A DNA stretch of 64,000 bases from contig NZ_CP083950.1 of the NCBI RefSeq assembly GCF_006439395.2, positions 4,030,001 through 4,094,000 on the forward strand, read 5' to 3'. The notes beneath the pieces are model-generated. The model searched no databases. It saw only the letters and a list, made by a program, of their open reading frames with translations, and had not been told where the DNA came from. Positions within the stretch are counted from its first letter, which is position 1, and each line of letters begins with the position of its first letter. The position numbers and the translations under genes were made by a program. This DNA comes from Mesorhizobium sp. B4-1-4 (GTDB taxonomy: Bacteria; Pseudomonadota; Alphaproteobacteria; Rhizobiales; Rhizobiaceae). Of the stretch, positions 49,429 through 58,133 are shown piece after piece.

Positions 49429-50871
49429 ATGCGCCCCCGGACCAAACATGCCGTGCCGCCAGCCGGCGACATCTGCCGGCTATCGGCTGTCGACCTCGCC
49501 GACGCGATCCGCCGCAAGAAACTTCCCGTGCGCGAGGTGGTGACGGCCTTCCTCGACCGCATCGAAGCGGTCAACCCGCTGGTCAACGCCATCGTCTCGT
49601 TGCGTGAGCGCGCGGATATACTGCGCGAGGCCGATGCAGCCGATAGCCGGCAAGCGGCCGAAACCGAAACGCTCTTCGGCCTGCCGATCGCCATCAAGGA
49701 TCTCGCCTCGACGACGGGTCTCCCCACCTCTTTCGGCTCGCCGATCTTCGCCGATTTCGTGCCGCAGGAAGATGACTTCTTCGTCGAGCGTATCCGCAAC
49801 GCCGGCGCCATCATCATCGGCAAGACCAATGTCCCCGAATTCGGGCTCGGCTCAAACACTTACAACAACGTATTCGGGCCGACGCTGAACGCCTTCGATC
49901 CGGCGCTCTCCGCCGGCGGGTCGAGTGGCGGCGCGGCGGTGGCGCTGGCGCTCGACATGGTGCCCGTCGCCGACGGCAGCGACTTCGGCGGCTCGCTGCG
50001 CAATCCGGCGGCCTGGAACAATGTCTACGGCTTCCGCCCGTCCCAGGGGCTGGTGCCCGGCGGGCCGGACCTCGAGGTCTTCCACGCGCAGATGGGCGTC
50101 GACGGGCCGATGGGCCGCAACGTCGCCGACATGGCGCTGCTGCTGGACGTACAGGCGGGGTATCATCCGCAGGCACCGCTATCCTATGAAAAACCTGGCT
50201 CGTTCCTCGAAGGGCTCGCAGAACCAGCAACCGGCGGCCGCATCGCCTGGTTCGGCGATCTCGGCGGCCACCTGCCGATCGAGCCCGGCATTCTCGATCT
50301 CTGCGAGGCCGCGCTCGGCCGGTTCGTCGAAGCATCCTTCCCGGCTGAACCCTTGCGGCCGGATTTCGATTTCGAGGCGCTGTGGCAGGCTTTCGTGACG
50401 CTGCGCCAGGCCAGCAGCGGCTGCGCTCTCAAAACCCATTACGACGATCCCTCGAAGCGCGGCCTGCTGAAGCCGGAAGCCATTTGGGAGGTGGAAAACG
50501 CGATGCGGCTGACGGCGCCGCAGATTCGCGCCGCCTCGGTCGTCCGCACCTCCTGGCATCGCACGCTCCTGTCGATCTTCGACCGCTTCGACCTGATCGC
50601 GCTGCCGACCGCACAGGTCTTCCCCTTCGCAGTCGGCATGCACTGGCCGCGCGAGGTCGCGGGACGCGCGATGGACAGCTATCACCGCTGGATGCAGGTT
50701 TCCGCCTTCGCCACGCTTGGCGGCTGCCCGGCGGTCAATGTGCCGGTCGGCTTCGACGACAAGGGGAGGTCGATGGGCATGCAGCTGATCGGACGGCCGC
50801 GCGGCGACGTGGACGTGTTGAGGGCTGCCGCGGCCTACGAGGCAACGCTGCCGTGGCAGGCTGGCGCCTGA
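49429..50871 (+). CDS. Amidase signature family hydrolase
   Basis: A 480-residue amidase with the Ser-Ser-Lys triad: Lys in LFGLPIAIKDLAST near residue 90, Ser in SAGGSSGGAAVALALDMVPV and Ser in ADGSDFGGSLRNPAAWNNV near residue 190. It hydrolyses an amide, but the substrate is not deducible. It starts 10 nt after ribokinase, so the two may share a transcript. Confidence 0.92.
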   Translation: MRPRTKHAVPPAGDICRLSAVDLADAIRRKKLPVREVVTAFLDRIEAVNPLVNAIVSLRERADILREADAADSRQAAETETLFGLPIAIKDLASTTGLPTSFGSPIFADFVPQEDDFFVERIRNAGAIIIGKTNVPEFGLGSNTYNNVFGPTLNAFDPALSAGGSSGGAAVALALDMVPVADGSDFGGSLRNPAAWNNVYGFRPSQGLVPGGPDLEVFHAQMGVDGPMGRNVADMALLLDVQAGYHPQAPLSYEKPGSFLEGLAEPATGGRIAWFGDLGGHLPIEPGILDLCEAALGRFVEASFPAEPLRPDFDFEALWQAFVTLRQASSGCALKTHYDDPSKRGLLKPEAIWEVENAMRLTAPQIRAASVVRTSWHRTLLSIFDRFDLIALPTAQVFPFAVGMHWPREVAGRAMDSYHRWMQVSAFATLGGCPAVNVPVGFDDKGRSMGMQLIGRPRGDVDVLRAAAAYEATLPWQAGA

Positions 50872-50955
50872 GTTGCACGGCTTGCGCCGCTACCGCCGCC
50901 ATGCATTGATTGTCGTTCACCGCGCTGCGCAGCCGGCGCTCTGATCGAGGAAAAC

Positions 50956-51570
50956 ATGTCGCTCGAACTCTACGCAGCCTATGTCGTCGCTTGCATCGTC
51001 ATCATCCTGGTGCCCGGACCCACGGTCACGCTGATCATCGCCAACAGCATCCGCCACGGGTCGCGCGCCGGCCTCGCCAATGTCGCCGGCACGCAGGCCG
51101 GCCTTGCCGTCATGATTGCCATCGTCGGTATCGGTCTCAACACGCTGATTTCGGGCATGGGCCACTGGTTCGAGTGGGTGCGATTGATCGGCGCCGCCTA
51201 TCTGATCTGGATGGGCGTGCAGATGTTCCGCTCCAAGGGCACGCTGAACGCGGACGGAACCGCCAGAAAGCCGCGCGGCGGGTTCTTCATGCAGGGCCTG
51301 CTGGTGGCGCTCAGCAACCCCAAGACGCTGATCTTCTTCGGCGCCTTCTTTCCGCAGTTCATCTCTCCAGCCGGCAACTACCCGCTTCAGATCGTCATCA
51401 TGGGTTTCACCGCCATGATCTTCGCCGCCATGTCGGACTCGACCTATGCATTGGCCGCCGGCCGGGCCGGCCGCATGCTCTCGGCCAGCCGCATCAAGCT
51501 CCTGTCCAGGATCGGCGGCAGCTTCATGGTCGGCGGCGGCCTGTGGCTGGCGTTTTCACGGTCGAAATGA
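50956..51570 (+). CDS. LysE family translocator
   Basis: A 204-residue exporter of the LysE/RhtB family with about six membrane helices. The signature is IIILVPGPTVTLIIANSIRH near residue 15, then VAGTQAGLAVMIAIVGIGLN and LLVALSNPKTLIFFGAFFPQ near residue 115. It probably exports amino acids or related compounds. The start ATG has GAGGA upstream. It is 84 nt downstream of the amidase. Confidence 0.92.
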   Translation: MSLELYAAYVVACIVIILVPGPTVTLIIANSIRHGSRAGLANVAGTQAGLAVMIAIVGIGLNTLISGMGHWFEWVRLIGAAYLIWMGVQMFRSKGTLNADGTARKPRGGFFMQGLLVALSNPKTLIFFGAFFPQFISPAGNYPLQIVIMGFTAMIFAAMSDSTYALAAGRAGRMLSASRIKLLSRIGGSFMVGGGLWLAFSRSK

Positions 51571-51607
51571 TGGCGAAGCGCCTTCTTTTGAAATTTTTTG
51601 CAGCGAT

Positions 51608-51647
51608 ATATTGAAGAGTTGTGCATAGCTGCACAATTCTTCAATAT
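51608..51647. repeat. Near-perfect 18-bp hairpin over a start codon
   Basis: ATATTGAAGAGTTGTGCA and TGCACAATTCTTCAATAT separated by TAGC; 17 of 18 positions pair and the remaining one is G-T. The right arm covers the first two bases of the ATG at 51646. No T-run follows, so it is not a standard terminator. Confidence 0.8.
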
Positions 51648-52028
51648 GAAAAAGTCAAACGTTTCCTTTCGGAATCGCTTGCTTATTTGGCAATACGAAT
51701 ACAGCGACGCAGTGATCGGCGTCACTTTCTTTTGCGCCTTGGCACTGATCAAATCCATCACGGTCATGGAGCTTCAAGTCAACCCGGTCGTCGCCACTCA
51801 ACGTGTAATGGGCGTGGTCGAATATATCAGAGTGAAACCTATTAGCCCGTACGCCATGGTAGGTCACGATTTATACTACACCTACGATGTGCGCCTCAAT
51901 GACGACAACACACGGATATATGGATCGATGACGACGTCGAGCGGCCGCATCTTGTCGGCTCGCTCATTCCCATCGAGCGGCAACACCACAAGCACGGCGT
52001 CGACACCTATCGATTGCTCAATAGGTGA
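51646..52028 (+). pseudogene. Small membrane protein gene, frameshifted, AT-richer
   Basis: From ATG 51646 the frame reads MKKSNVSFRNRLLIWQYEYS, a membrane segment (AVIGVTFFCALALIKSITVM) and GHDLYYTYDVRLNDDNTR. After about 51916 the likely continuation is in another frame: IDDDVERPHLVGSLIPIERQ, VDTYRLLNR to a stop at 52028, equal to one missing base. The product would be about 126 residues. It is richer in A and T than its neighbours, which suggests recent transfer. No named family. Confidence 0.6.
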
Positions 52029-52057
52029 TGCCGCGCACGTACCGGCTGCTCCAAACG

Positions 52058-53002
52058 TCAGTTCAGCCGCCCCAGCCTTTCCACCAGCAGCGCGAAAAAG
52101 CCGTCATGATCGATGTCGCGCATCACCATGGCGTTCTTCTGCCGCTTGCTCACGCCCCACCAGTCGATGACGGTCATGCCCATGGTCAGTTCCGAGGCGG
52201 TCTCCACGCTGACGTTGCAGTTGCGGCCCTTGAACAGGTCCGGCTTCAACAGATAGGCGATGACGCAGGGGTCGTGCAGCGGACCGCCGTCGGTGCCGTA
52301 TTTGCCCTCGTCGTAGCGCTCGAAGAATTCCAGCATCTCGGCGGTGGCAATGCCAACCTTGCTGCCCAGATCACGAATGGCCTTGATGCGCTTGGCGGTG
52401 GTCAGCGCCTTGTGGGTGACGTCGAGCGGCATCATCACGATCGGGATGCCGGACTTGAACACCAGATCGGCGGCTTGCGGATCGACATAGATGTTGAACT
52501 CGGCCGCCGGGGTGACGTTGCCGCCTTCGAAAAAGCCGCCGCCCATCAGCACGATTTCCTTGATGCGCGATGCGATCCGCGGTTCGCGGATCAAAGCCAG
52601 CGCGATGTTGGTCAGCGGCCCGAGCAGGCAGAGCGTGATGGTGCCGCTCTCTTCCCTCATCAGCGTCTCGACGATGAAGTCGACGCCATACAGCTCCTGC
52701 AGCTTCATCGTCGGTTCGGGCAATTCCGGCCCGTTGAGGCCGGTCTTGCCATGCACTTCCTCGGCGGTGACCAGTTCGCGCGCCAAGGGACGGATGGCAC
52801 CGGCATAAACCTTGATCTCCGGCCGCCCGGCCAGTTCGCAGATCTTGCGGGCGTTCTTTTCGGTAAGCTTCAGCGGCACGTTGCCGGCAACGGCGGATAT
52901 GCCGACGACCTCCAGTTCGGGGCTGCCAAGCGCCAGCAGAATGGCGACGGCGTCGTCCTGGCCGGGATCCGTGTCGATGATGATCTTGCGTGGTTGCGGC
53001 AT
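52058..53002 (-). CDS. Inosine/uridine-preferring nucleoside hydrolase
   Basis: A 314-residue nucleoside hydrolase that splits nucleosides into base and ribose. The metal-binding DTDPGQDDAVAILLAL lies at residues 10-25, CLLGPLTNIALALIREPRIA near 125, LMGGGFFEGGNVTPAAEFNI and a terminal VMRDIDHDGFFALLVERL. The start ATG 53002 has AAGGAA upstream. It would feed ribose to the ribokinase at 48516 and bases to upp. Confidence 0.95.
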   Translation of the reverse strand: MPQPRKIIIDTDPGQDDAVAILLALGSPELEVVGISAVAGNVPLKLTEKNARKICELAGRPEIKVYAGAIRPLARELVTAEEVHGKTGLNGPELPEPTMKLQELYGVDFIVETLMREESGTITLCLLGPLTNIALALIREPRIASRIKEIVLMGGGFFEGGNVTPAAEFNIYVDPQAADLVFKSGIPIVMMPLDVTHKALTTAKRIKAIRDLGSKVGIATAEMLEFFERYDEGKYGTDGGPLHDPCVIAYLLKPDLFKGRNCNVSVETASELTMGMTVIDWWGVSKRQKNAMVMRDIDHDGFFALLVERLGRLN

Positions 53003-53237
53003 TTCAATTCCTTGTTTGGCTGGCCATGAGCTCATTGGACCGATCGCACGCCAGAGAGACGCCGAACCGACTGCAAGCTGCCGAACCGCTTGACCGGGAA
53101 TGGCCCCGATCTTGGCGCTTCTCCTTGCATCCGCGCGTCGTTTCAAGCGCCATGTCGCTTATTCCTGTGAGTCCAGGACGCTGATCCTTTTGGGCTGTTC
53201 CTGCGAACTCACGACCTGGTCTTTTGGGCGGTCTTTT

Positions 53238-53339
53238 GATGGCTTGAACTTGGTCGCGAGGCGGACCATATCAAGGCCATCGGGAAAAATGCCATCAGGG
53301 TTTTTCCAGTTTATGTCGCTCTTGAGAGGACAGTGTAAC
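53238..53339 (+). promoter_or_regulatory. ROSE-type RNA thermometer of the hsp20 gene
   Basis: Three stem-loops are visible: GATGGCTTGA (53238) with TCAAGGCCATC (53271), with an inner TGGTC/GACCA; GGAAAAA (53283) with TTTTTCC (53301); and a terminal hairpin TGTCGCTC (53314) - TTGA - GAGGACA. The last sequesters the ribosome-binding site GAGAGGA, and G53318 is left bulged opposite it, the hallmark of ROSE elements. Heating would open the hairpin. ROSE elements are well known in rhizobial small heat-shock genes. Confidence 0.75.
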
Positions 53340-53765
53340 ATGAGCCGCATGACGCCTTTCTCCAGCCCGCTTCTCCTGGGTTTCGACGCCATGGAAAAGA
53401 CCCTGGAGCGTCTGGCGAAATCCGGTGACAGCTACCCTCCCTACAACATCGAGCGCCTCAGCGGCACCGACGGCAAGGCCGAAAGGCTGCGTATCACGCT
53501 CGCCGTCGCCGGTTTCGCCGAAAGCGATCTCGATGTGACAACGGAGGAAAACCAGTTGGTCGTGCGCGGCCGTCAAACCGACGACACCGAGCGCGAATTC
53601 CTTCACCGCGGCATCGCCGCGCGCCAGTTCCAGCGCTGTTTCGTGCTGGCCGACGGCATGCGGGTGATCGCGGCGGAGCTGAAAAACGGCCTTTTGTCGA
53701 TCGACCTCGATCGGCCGGAGTCCGAACGGCTGGTACGGAAAATAAATATATCGGTGAAAGACTGA
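53340..53765 (+). CDS. Small heat-shock protein (Hsp20/IbpA)
   Basis: A 141-residue alpha-crystallin-type chaperone. The start MSRMTPFSSPLLLGFDAMEK, PYNIERLSGTDGKAERLRIT, the alpha-crystallin segment LDVTTEENQLVVRGRQTDD and the end AAELKNGLLSIDLDRPESE mark it as the class A rhizobial group. It holds unfolded proteins during heat stress. Its leader looks like a ROSE thermometer. The DUF1150 gene follows 121 nt later, a frequent pairing. Confidence 0.95.
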   Translation: MSRMTPFSSPLLLGFDAMEKTLERLAKSGDSYPPYNIERLSGTDGKAERLRITLAVAGFAESDLDVTTEENQLVVRGRQTDDTEREFLHRGIAARQFQRCFVLADGMRVIAAELKNGLLSIDLDRPESERLVRKINISVKD

Positions 53766-53886
53766 TCCTTACCACTGCATCGGCCGAAAAAGTCGGCACC
53801 GATTTTGCGAAAGCACGATGCACCAACTTGAATGGCTCTCATGCGGGATGGCCTTTAGCGGCGTCCTCGCGCCAAGGAGGCTTGAA

Positions 53887-54144
53887 ATGACCAGAACTGA
53901 CGAAACCATCACCATGACCAGCGGCGAATTCGCCCATCTCGGCGAAGGCTCTGTCGCTTACCTGCGCAAGGTCTCGAGCGACGAACTGCTCGGCCGCTTC
54001 CCCAACATCGGTGAAATCGCGCCCGGCCTCGAGCTGTGGGCCCTGTTTGCCGCCAACGGCCAGCCGATCCTGCTTTCCGACGCGCGTGACCGCGCGCTGG
54101 CCGGCGCCATGGAAAACGACCTGACCACGGTCGCCATTCATTAA
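53887..54144 (+). CDS. DUF1150 family protein
   Basis: An 85-residue protein of the DUF1150 family: EFAHLGEGSVAYLRKVSSDE, LELWALFAANGQPILLSDAR, and MENDLTTVAIH at the end. The family is usually found directly after small heat-shock genes in Rhizobiales, as here, with unknown function. A GGAGG precedes the ATG. Confidence 0.9.
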   Translation: MTRTDETITMTSGEFAHLGEGSVAYLRKVSSDELLGRFPNIGEIAPGLELWALFAANGQPILLSDARDRALAGAMENDLTTVAIH

Positions 54145-54149
54145 GGCGG

Positions 54150-54183
54150 CCGATAAAACAAAAAGGGCCGCTCACGGCGGCCC
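54150..54183 (-). terminator. Intrinsic terminator after ptsN
   Basis: Read on the minus strand: stem GGGCCGC / GCGGCCC with a five-base loop (CGTGA), followed by TTTTTGTTTTA. It lies 16 nt after the ptsN stop. Confidence 0.88.
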
Positions 54184-54198
54184 TCATCCAAAATGGCT

Positions 54199-54663
54199 TC
54201 AGGCCGCGTGCGAGGCTTGCGTGTCCGACAAAAGCGCGTGGATCGCCGTGGCGTCTCGCGTCCCCCTGATCTTGGCCACCGTGTCGGCGTCGCGCAGCAC
54301 GCGCGCGATGCGCGACAGCGCCTTGAGGTGATCGGCACCCGCCCCTTCAGGCGCCAGCAGCAGAAACACCAGATCGACCGGTTGGTCATCCAGTGATTCG
54401 AAATCGACCGGCGTTTCCAGCCGGGCGAAAACGCCGGCGATGCGCTTCACGCCGGCGAGCTTGCCGTGCGGGATGGCGATGCCGTTGCCGACGCCGGTCG
54501 AACCCAGGCGCTCACGCTGCAGGATGGTGTCGAACACCTCCCGTTCCGGAATGCCCGAAATCGCCGCCGCCCGCTCGGACAGCAATTGCAGAAGCTGCTT
54601 CTTGGAGTTCGCCTTCAACGCCGGCAAAATCGCCGGAACGCTGATAAGATCGCTCAGATCCAT
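54199..54663 (-). CDS. ptsN: PTS IIA-like nitrogen-regulatory protein
   Basis: A 154-residue EIIA-Ntr protein, the output of the nitrogen phosphotransferase system; it links carbon/nitrogen status to K+ transport and other targets. The phospho-acceptor His is in GVGNGIAIPHGKLAGVKR near residue 66, and FLLLAPEGAGADHLKALSRI matches the family. It is the last gene of the lpt-rpoN cluster. In other bacteria it acts on KdpD, whose gene lies in this window; that link is not shown by the sequence. Confidence 0.96.
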   Translation of the reverse strand: MDLSDLISVPAILPALKANSKKQLLQLLSERAAAISGIPEREVFDTILQRERLGSTGVGNGIAIPHGKLAGVKRIAGVFARLETPVDFESLDDQPVDLVFLLLAPEGAGADHLKALSRIARVLRDADTVAKIRGTRDATAIHALLSDTQASHAA

Positions 54664-54720
54664 GCTTGAAAATCCTTGTTCGCCTGCCGCGCCAGTCCCC
54701 ACCCCTCGTGCGGCTGGCTT

Positions 54721-55305
54721 TTATCCCTGTGCGACTTTGGTCGTGGACGGATCGATCCAGCCGATGTTTCCGTCGGGCCGGCGATAGACGATGTTGAGAT
54801 GGTCGGTTCCGGCATTGCGGAAAACAACCACCGGACTGTCCTTGGTATCGAGCTCGATGACGGCCGAGGCCACCGACATGGTCTTCAGCGTCATGGTCGA
54901 TTCGGCGACGATGGCCGGTGCGAAATCCTCCGGGATTTCCTCGTCGTCATCGGCAAGCGGTGCCATCACGGTATAGGCAATGTCGGTCAACTCGCCATTG
55001 CCATTGCCCGAATTGTGCGATTTCAGACGGCGCTTGTAGCGCCGAAGCCGGGTCTCCAGCCGATCGGCCGCGGCCTCGAAGGCCAGCGTCGGATCCTGGG
55101 CATCGCCGGTGGCCTGCAGCGAGGCGCCGGAATCCAGCCGGATCATGCAATCCGCCGAATAGCGCGAGCCCGATTTGATGACGGTGACGTGCCCCGCGAA
55201 ACCGCGATCGAAATATTTGCCGATCGCTTCACCGACACGATCGTTGATGCGTGTGCGGAACGCATCGCCGATATCCATGTGCTTTCCCGATATGCGCAGA
55301 TTCAT
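54721..55305 (-). CDS. hpf: Ribosome hibernation-promoting factor, long form
   Basis: A 194-residue long-form HPF: N-terminal S30AE domain (MNLRISGKHMDIGDAFRTRI, LEAAADRLETRLRRYKRRLK-type basic helix near residue 85) that binds the 30S subunit, a linker and a C-terminal dimerisation domain (DSPVVVFRNAGTDHLNIVYR, DGNIGWIDP). It pairs ribosomes into 100S particles in stationary phase. It sits between rpoN and ptsN, the usual order. Confidence 0.96.
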   Translation of the reverse strand: MNLRISGKHMDIGDAFRTRINDRVGEAIGKYFDRGFAGHVTVIKSGSRYSADCMIRLDSGASLQATGDAQDPTLAFEAAADRLETRLRRYKRRLKSHNSGNGNGELTDIAYTVMAPLADDDEEIPEDFAPAIVAESTMTLKTMSVASAVIELDTKDSPVVVFRNAGTDHLNIVYRRPDGNIGWIDPSTTKVAQG

Positions 55306-55571
55306 CTGAAAACTGACCTTCCTTGCTCAGGCTTCAAACTGGCCCGAGTTTATACTCGTGATCCGTGCGCACAAGCTTTGCGGCGTCACTCGCGCCGATT
55401 TAAATCCGAACTTTCCGGTTGATCACAAGCCGCCTTCTTGACCATCCCGGGGCCATTGTCGTGACGGACCATCCGCTAGCGGGCATCAAGCCCGTCTCAT
55501 GCGGGCGGGCTTCTAGCCACTTCACCGCGCCTTGTCAATAAAGCTCGAGAGCTGTGGAAAATCGCAAGGGC

Positions 55572-57098
55572 CTAACGGCCGGCGCTGGCGCGCGCCCGCT
55601 TCTCGCGCCGGCGCTGCACGGAAGACGGAATATTCATGCCTTCCCGGTACTTGGCGACCGTGCGCCGGGCGATATCGACGCCGCTTTCCCTGAGCATGTC
55701 GACGATCGCGTCGTCGGACAGCACGTCGACAGATTTCTCCTCGTCGATCAGTTGCTTGATGCGGTCACGTACCGCTTCCGAGGAATGCGCGTCGCCACCG
55801 CCCGACGCGGCGATCGAGGCGGTGAAGAAATAGCGCAGCTCGAACACGCCACGCGGGGTCAGCATGTATTTGTTCGCGGTGACCCGGCTGACCGTCGATT
55901 CGTGCATGCTGATGGCATCAGCCACCGTGCGCAGGTTGAGCGGTTTCAGGTGGCGCACGCCATGGACCAGGAAGGCATCCTGCTGGCGCACGATCTCCGA
56001 GGCCACTTTGAGGATCGTCTTTGCCCGCTGGTCGAGGCTGCGCGTCAGCCAGTTGGCGTTTTGCAGGCACTCGGCCAGAAAGTCCTTTTCCGCCTGATTC
56101 TTGGCGTGCGGCGAGACCTGGGCGAAATAGATATGGTCGACCAGCACGCGCGGCAGCGTTTCGGCGTTGAGCTCGACCGTCCAGCTGCCGTCATTGGCCG
56201 CGCGCACCTCGACATCGGCGACAATGGCGTCGCTGGCGCCGCCTGAAAAAGCCATGCCCGGGCGCGGATCGAGTGCCCGGATCTCGGCCAGCATATCGAG
56301 CAAATCCTCCTCGTCGACGCCACAGATCCGCTTCAGCGCCTGGAAATCGCGCCGCGCCAGGAGTTCGAGATTGGCCACCAGGGCCTGCATCGCCGGGTCG
56401 AGGCGATCACGAACGGCAAGCTGCAGCGACAAGCATTCGGCAAGATCGCGGGCGAACAGGCCGGCCGGCTCGAAGGTCTGGCACACCGCCAGGACCCTGC
56501 CCACGGCGGTGTCGTCAGTGCCCAGACGCCTAGCGATTTCCGCAAAATCGGCCCTGGCATAGCCGCTCTCGTCCAGGCTGTCGGCGAGTTCCCCGGCGAT
56601 CAGCCGCGCTGCGGGATCGGCGAAGGCGAGCGCGATCTGCTCGCCGACATGGTCGCGCAAGGTGACGGCACTCGCCGCCATGTCGCCGACGTCGAGCCCC
56701 TCGGACGAGGAGCCGCCGCCATTGCCCGAGGCCGATTTCCATTGTGCCGTCAGGTCGGGTCCGAGCCGCTCGCTGGTGCCGGGATCGTCGGGAAACAGGT
56801 TCTCAAGCGAGGTATCGAGTCTTTCCGAGATCGCCTCGGCGCTCCATCCCGCCTCGTTCTCGAACCAGTCGCCGTCGGCGGCCGCTTGCGGCTCCACCTC
56901 GGTTTTCTGCGCCTGGTTGCTGACAGCATCGTCCTGCAGCTCCGCGCGCTCCAGCAGCGGGTTGCGTTCGATCTCCTCGTCGATGAAATGCTCGAGTTCG
57001 ACATGGGTGAACTGCAGCAGCCGAATCGACTGCATCAGCTGCGGCGTCATCACCAGCGACTGCGACTGTCGGAGCTGTAGTTTCGCCGCCAACGCCAT
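55572..57098 (-). CDS. rpoN: RNA polymerase sigma-54 factor
   Basis: A 508-residue sigma-54. Region I is Gln/Leu-rich (KLQLRQSQSLVMTPQLMQSI, RLLQFTHVELEHFIDEEIER), then an acidic region, the core-binding domain and the C-terminal DNA-binding part with VTANKYMLTPRGVFELRYFF and the RpoN box ARRTVAKYREGMNIPSSVQR. It drives nitrogen-fixation, transport and other genes through enhancer-binding proteins. Downstream of lptB by 216 nt. Confidence 0.97.
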   Translation of the reverse strand: MALAAKLQLRQSQSLVMTPQLMQSIRLLQFTHVELEHFIDEEIERNPLLERAELQDDAVSNQAQKTEVEPQAAADGDWFENEAGWSAEAISERLDTSLENLFPDDPGTSERLGPDLTAQWKSASGNGGGSSSEGLDVGDMAASAVTLRDHVGEQIALAFADPAARLIAGELADSLDESGYARADFAEIARRLGTDDTAVGRVLAVCQTFEPAGLFARDLAECLSLQLAVRDRLDPAMQALVANLELLARRDFQALKRICGVDEEDLLDMLAEIRALDPRPGMAFSGGASDAIVADVEVRAANDGSWTVELNAETLPRVLVDHIYFAQVSPHAKNQAEKDFLAECLQNANWLTRSLDQRAKTILKVASEIVRQQDAFLVHGVRHLKPLNLRTVADAISMHESTVSRVTANKYMLTPRGVFELRYFFTASIAASGGGDAHSSEAVRDRIKQLIDEEKSVDVLSDDAIVDMLRESGVDIARRTVAKYREGMNIPSSVQRRREKRARASAGR

Positions 57099-57314
57099 GG
57101 TTCGGTTTCAAACGCCTCCTCTACGCGTCCGGACTGTCGGAAATGAATTTCGCGGCCGGCCATAGAAACTGGCCCGGCTTTTGCTTGTCAAGGCGAAGGC
57201 TAGCAAAACCCGCTTACCGGACGGTTAGCGTGGCGAAAATCGCGGAAATACAGGCGGTCACACGCAAAATCGTGACCAGGAGCGGTTCATCGATTCTACC
57301 GATGCTGAACAGCC

Positions 57315-58133
57315 CTAAAGCGTAAAACCCTCGCCCAGATAAAGCCGCCGCACGTCGGGGTTCGCCACCACCTCGTCGGCGCGGCCATGGGTCAGCACCT
57401 GGCCGGCATGGATGATATAGGCGCGGTCGATCAGACCGAGCGTCTCGCGCACATTGTGGTCGGTGATGAGGACGCCGATGCCGCGTGCTGTCAAATGGCG
57501 CACCAATTGCTGGATATCCGCGACAGCGATCGGATCGATGCCGGCAAAAGGCTCGTCGAGCAGCATGTAGGCCGGGCGCGTCGCCAGAGCGCGCGCGATT
57601 TCCAGGCGGCGCCGCTCGCCGCCGGAGAGCGACATGGATGGCGCCTTGCGCAGATGGCTGATGTGGAATTCCTCGAGCAGTTCGTCGAGATTGCGTTCGC
57701 GCACCTTGCGGTCCTTTTCGACCACTTCCAGCACGGCGCGGATATTCTGCTCGACGTTGAGGCCACGGAAAATCGAGGCCTCCTGCGGCAGATAGCCGAT
57801 GCCGAGGCGCGCGCGACGGTACATCGGCATCGAGGTGACGTCGAAGCCGTCGATCTCGATCGTGCCTTCATCCACCGGCACCAGGCCGGTGACCATGTAG
57901 AAACAGGTTGTCTTGCCGGCGCCGTTGGGGCCGAGCAGCCCGACGGCCTCGCCGGCACGCACGCCCAGCGTGACGCCGCTGACGACCTTACGGCCCTTAT
58001 AGCTCTTGGTCAGGCCCTTGGCGATCAAGGTTCCCTTGAACTTGGCCTTGTCGGCAGTGATTGTGGCCGGAGCCGAAACCTTGCCTGCGGCCCGTCCCGG
58101 AAGACGCGCCGTCAGCGACGACAGGCTGGCCAT
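57315..58133 (-). CDS. lptB: LPS export ABC transporter ATPase LptB
   Basis: A 272-residue ATPase that powers lipopolysaccharide extraction with LptFG. Walker A GLLGPNGAGKTTCFYMVTGL near residue 70, the Q-loop region YLPQEASIFRGLNVEQNI, signature MSLSGGERRRLEIARALATR and Walker B YMLLDEPFAGIDPIAVAD. An extra N-terminal part of about 30 residues is normal in rhizobia. The start ATG 58133 shares one base with the lptA stop. Confidence 0.96.
   Translation of the reverse strand: MASLSSLTARLPGRAAGKVSAPATITADKAKFKGTLIAKGLTKSYKGRKVVSGVTLGVRAGEAVGLLGPNGAGKTTCFYMVTGLVPVDEGTIEIDGFDVTSMPMYRRARLGIGYLPQEASIFRGLNVEQNIRAVLEVVEKDRKVRERNLDELLEEFHISHLRKAPSMSLSGGERRRLEIARALATRPAYMLLDEPFAGIDPIAVADIQQLVRHLTARGIGVLITDHNVRETLGLIDRAYIIHAGQVLTHGRADEVVANPDVRRLYLGEGFTL

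Noticed and set aside
52025..53029. 334-codon plus-strand frame across the nucleoside hydrolase
   Set aside because: Antisense shadow of a well-supported gene.
55480..55530. GC-rich hairpin after rpoN as an intrinsic terminator
   Set aside because: A stem (AAGCCCG/CGGGCTT) can be drawn, but no T-run follows on the minus strand.
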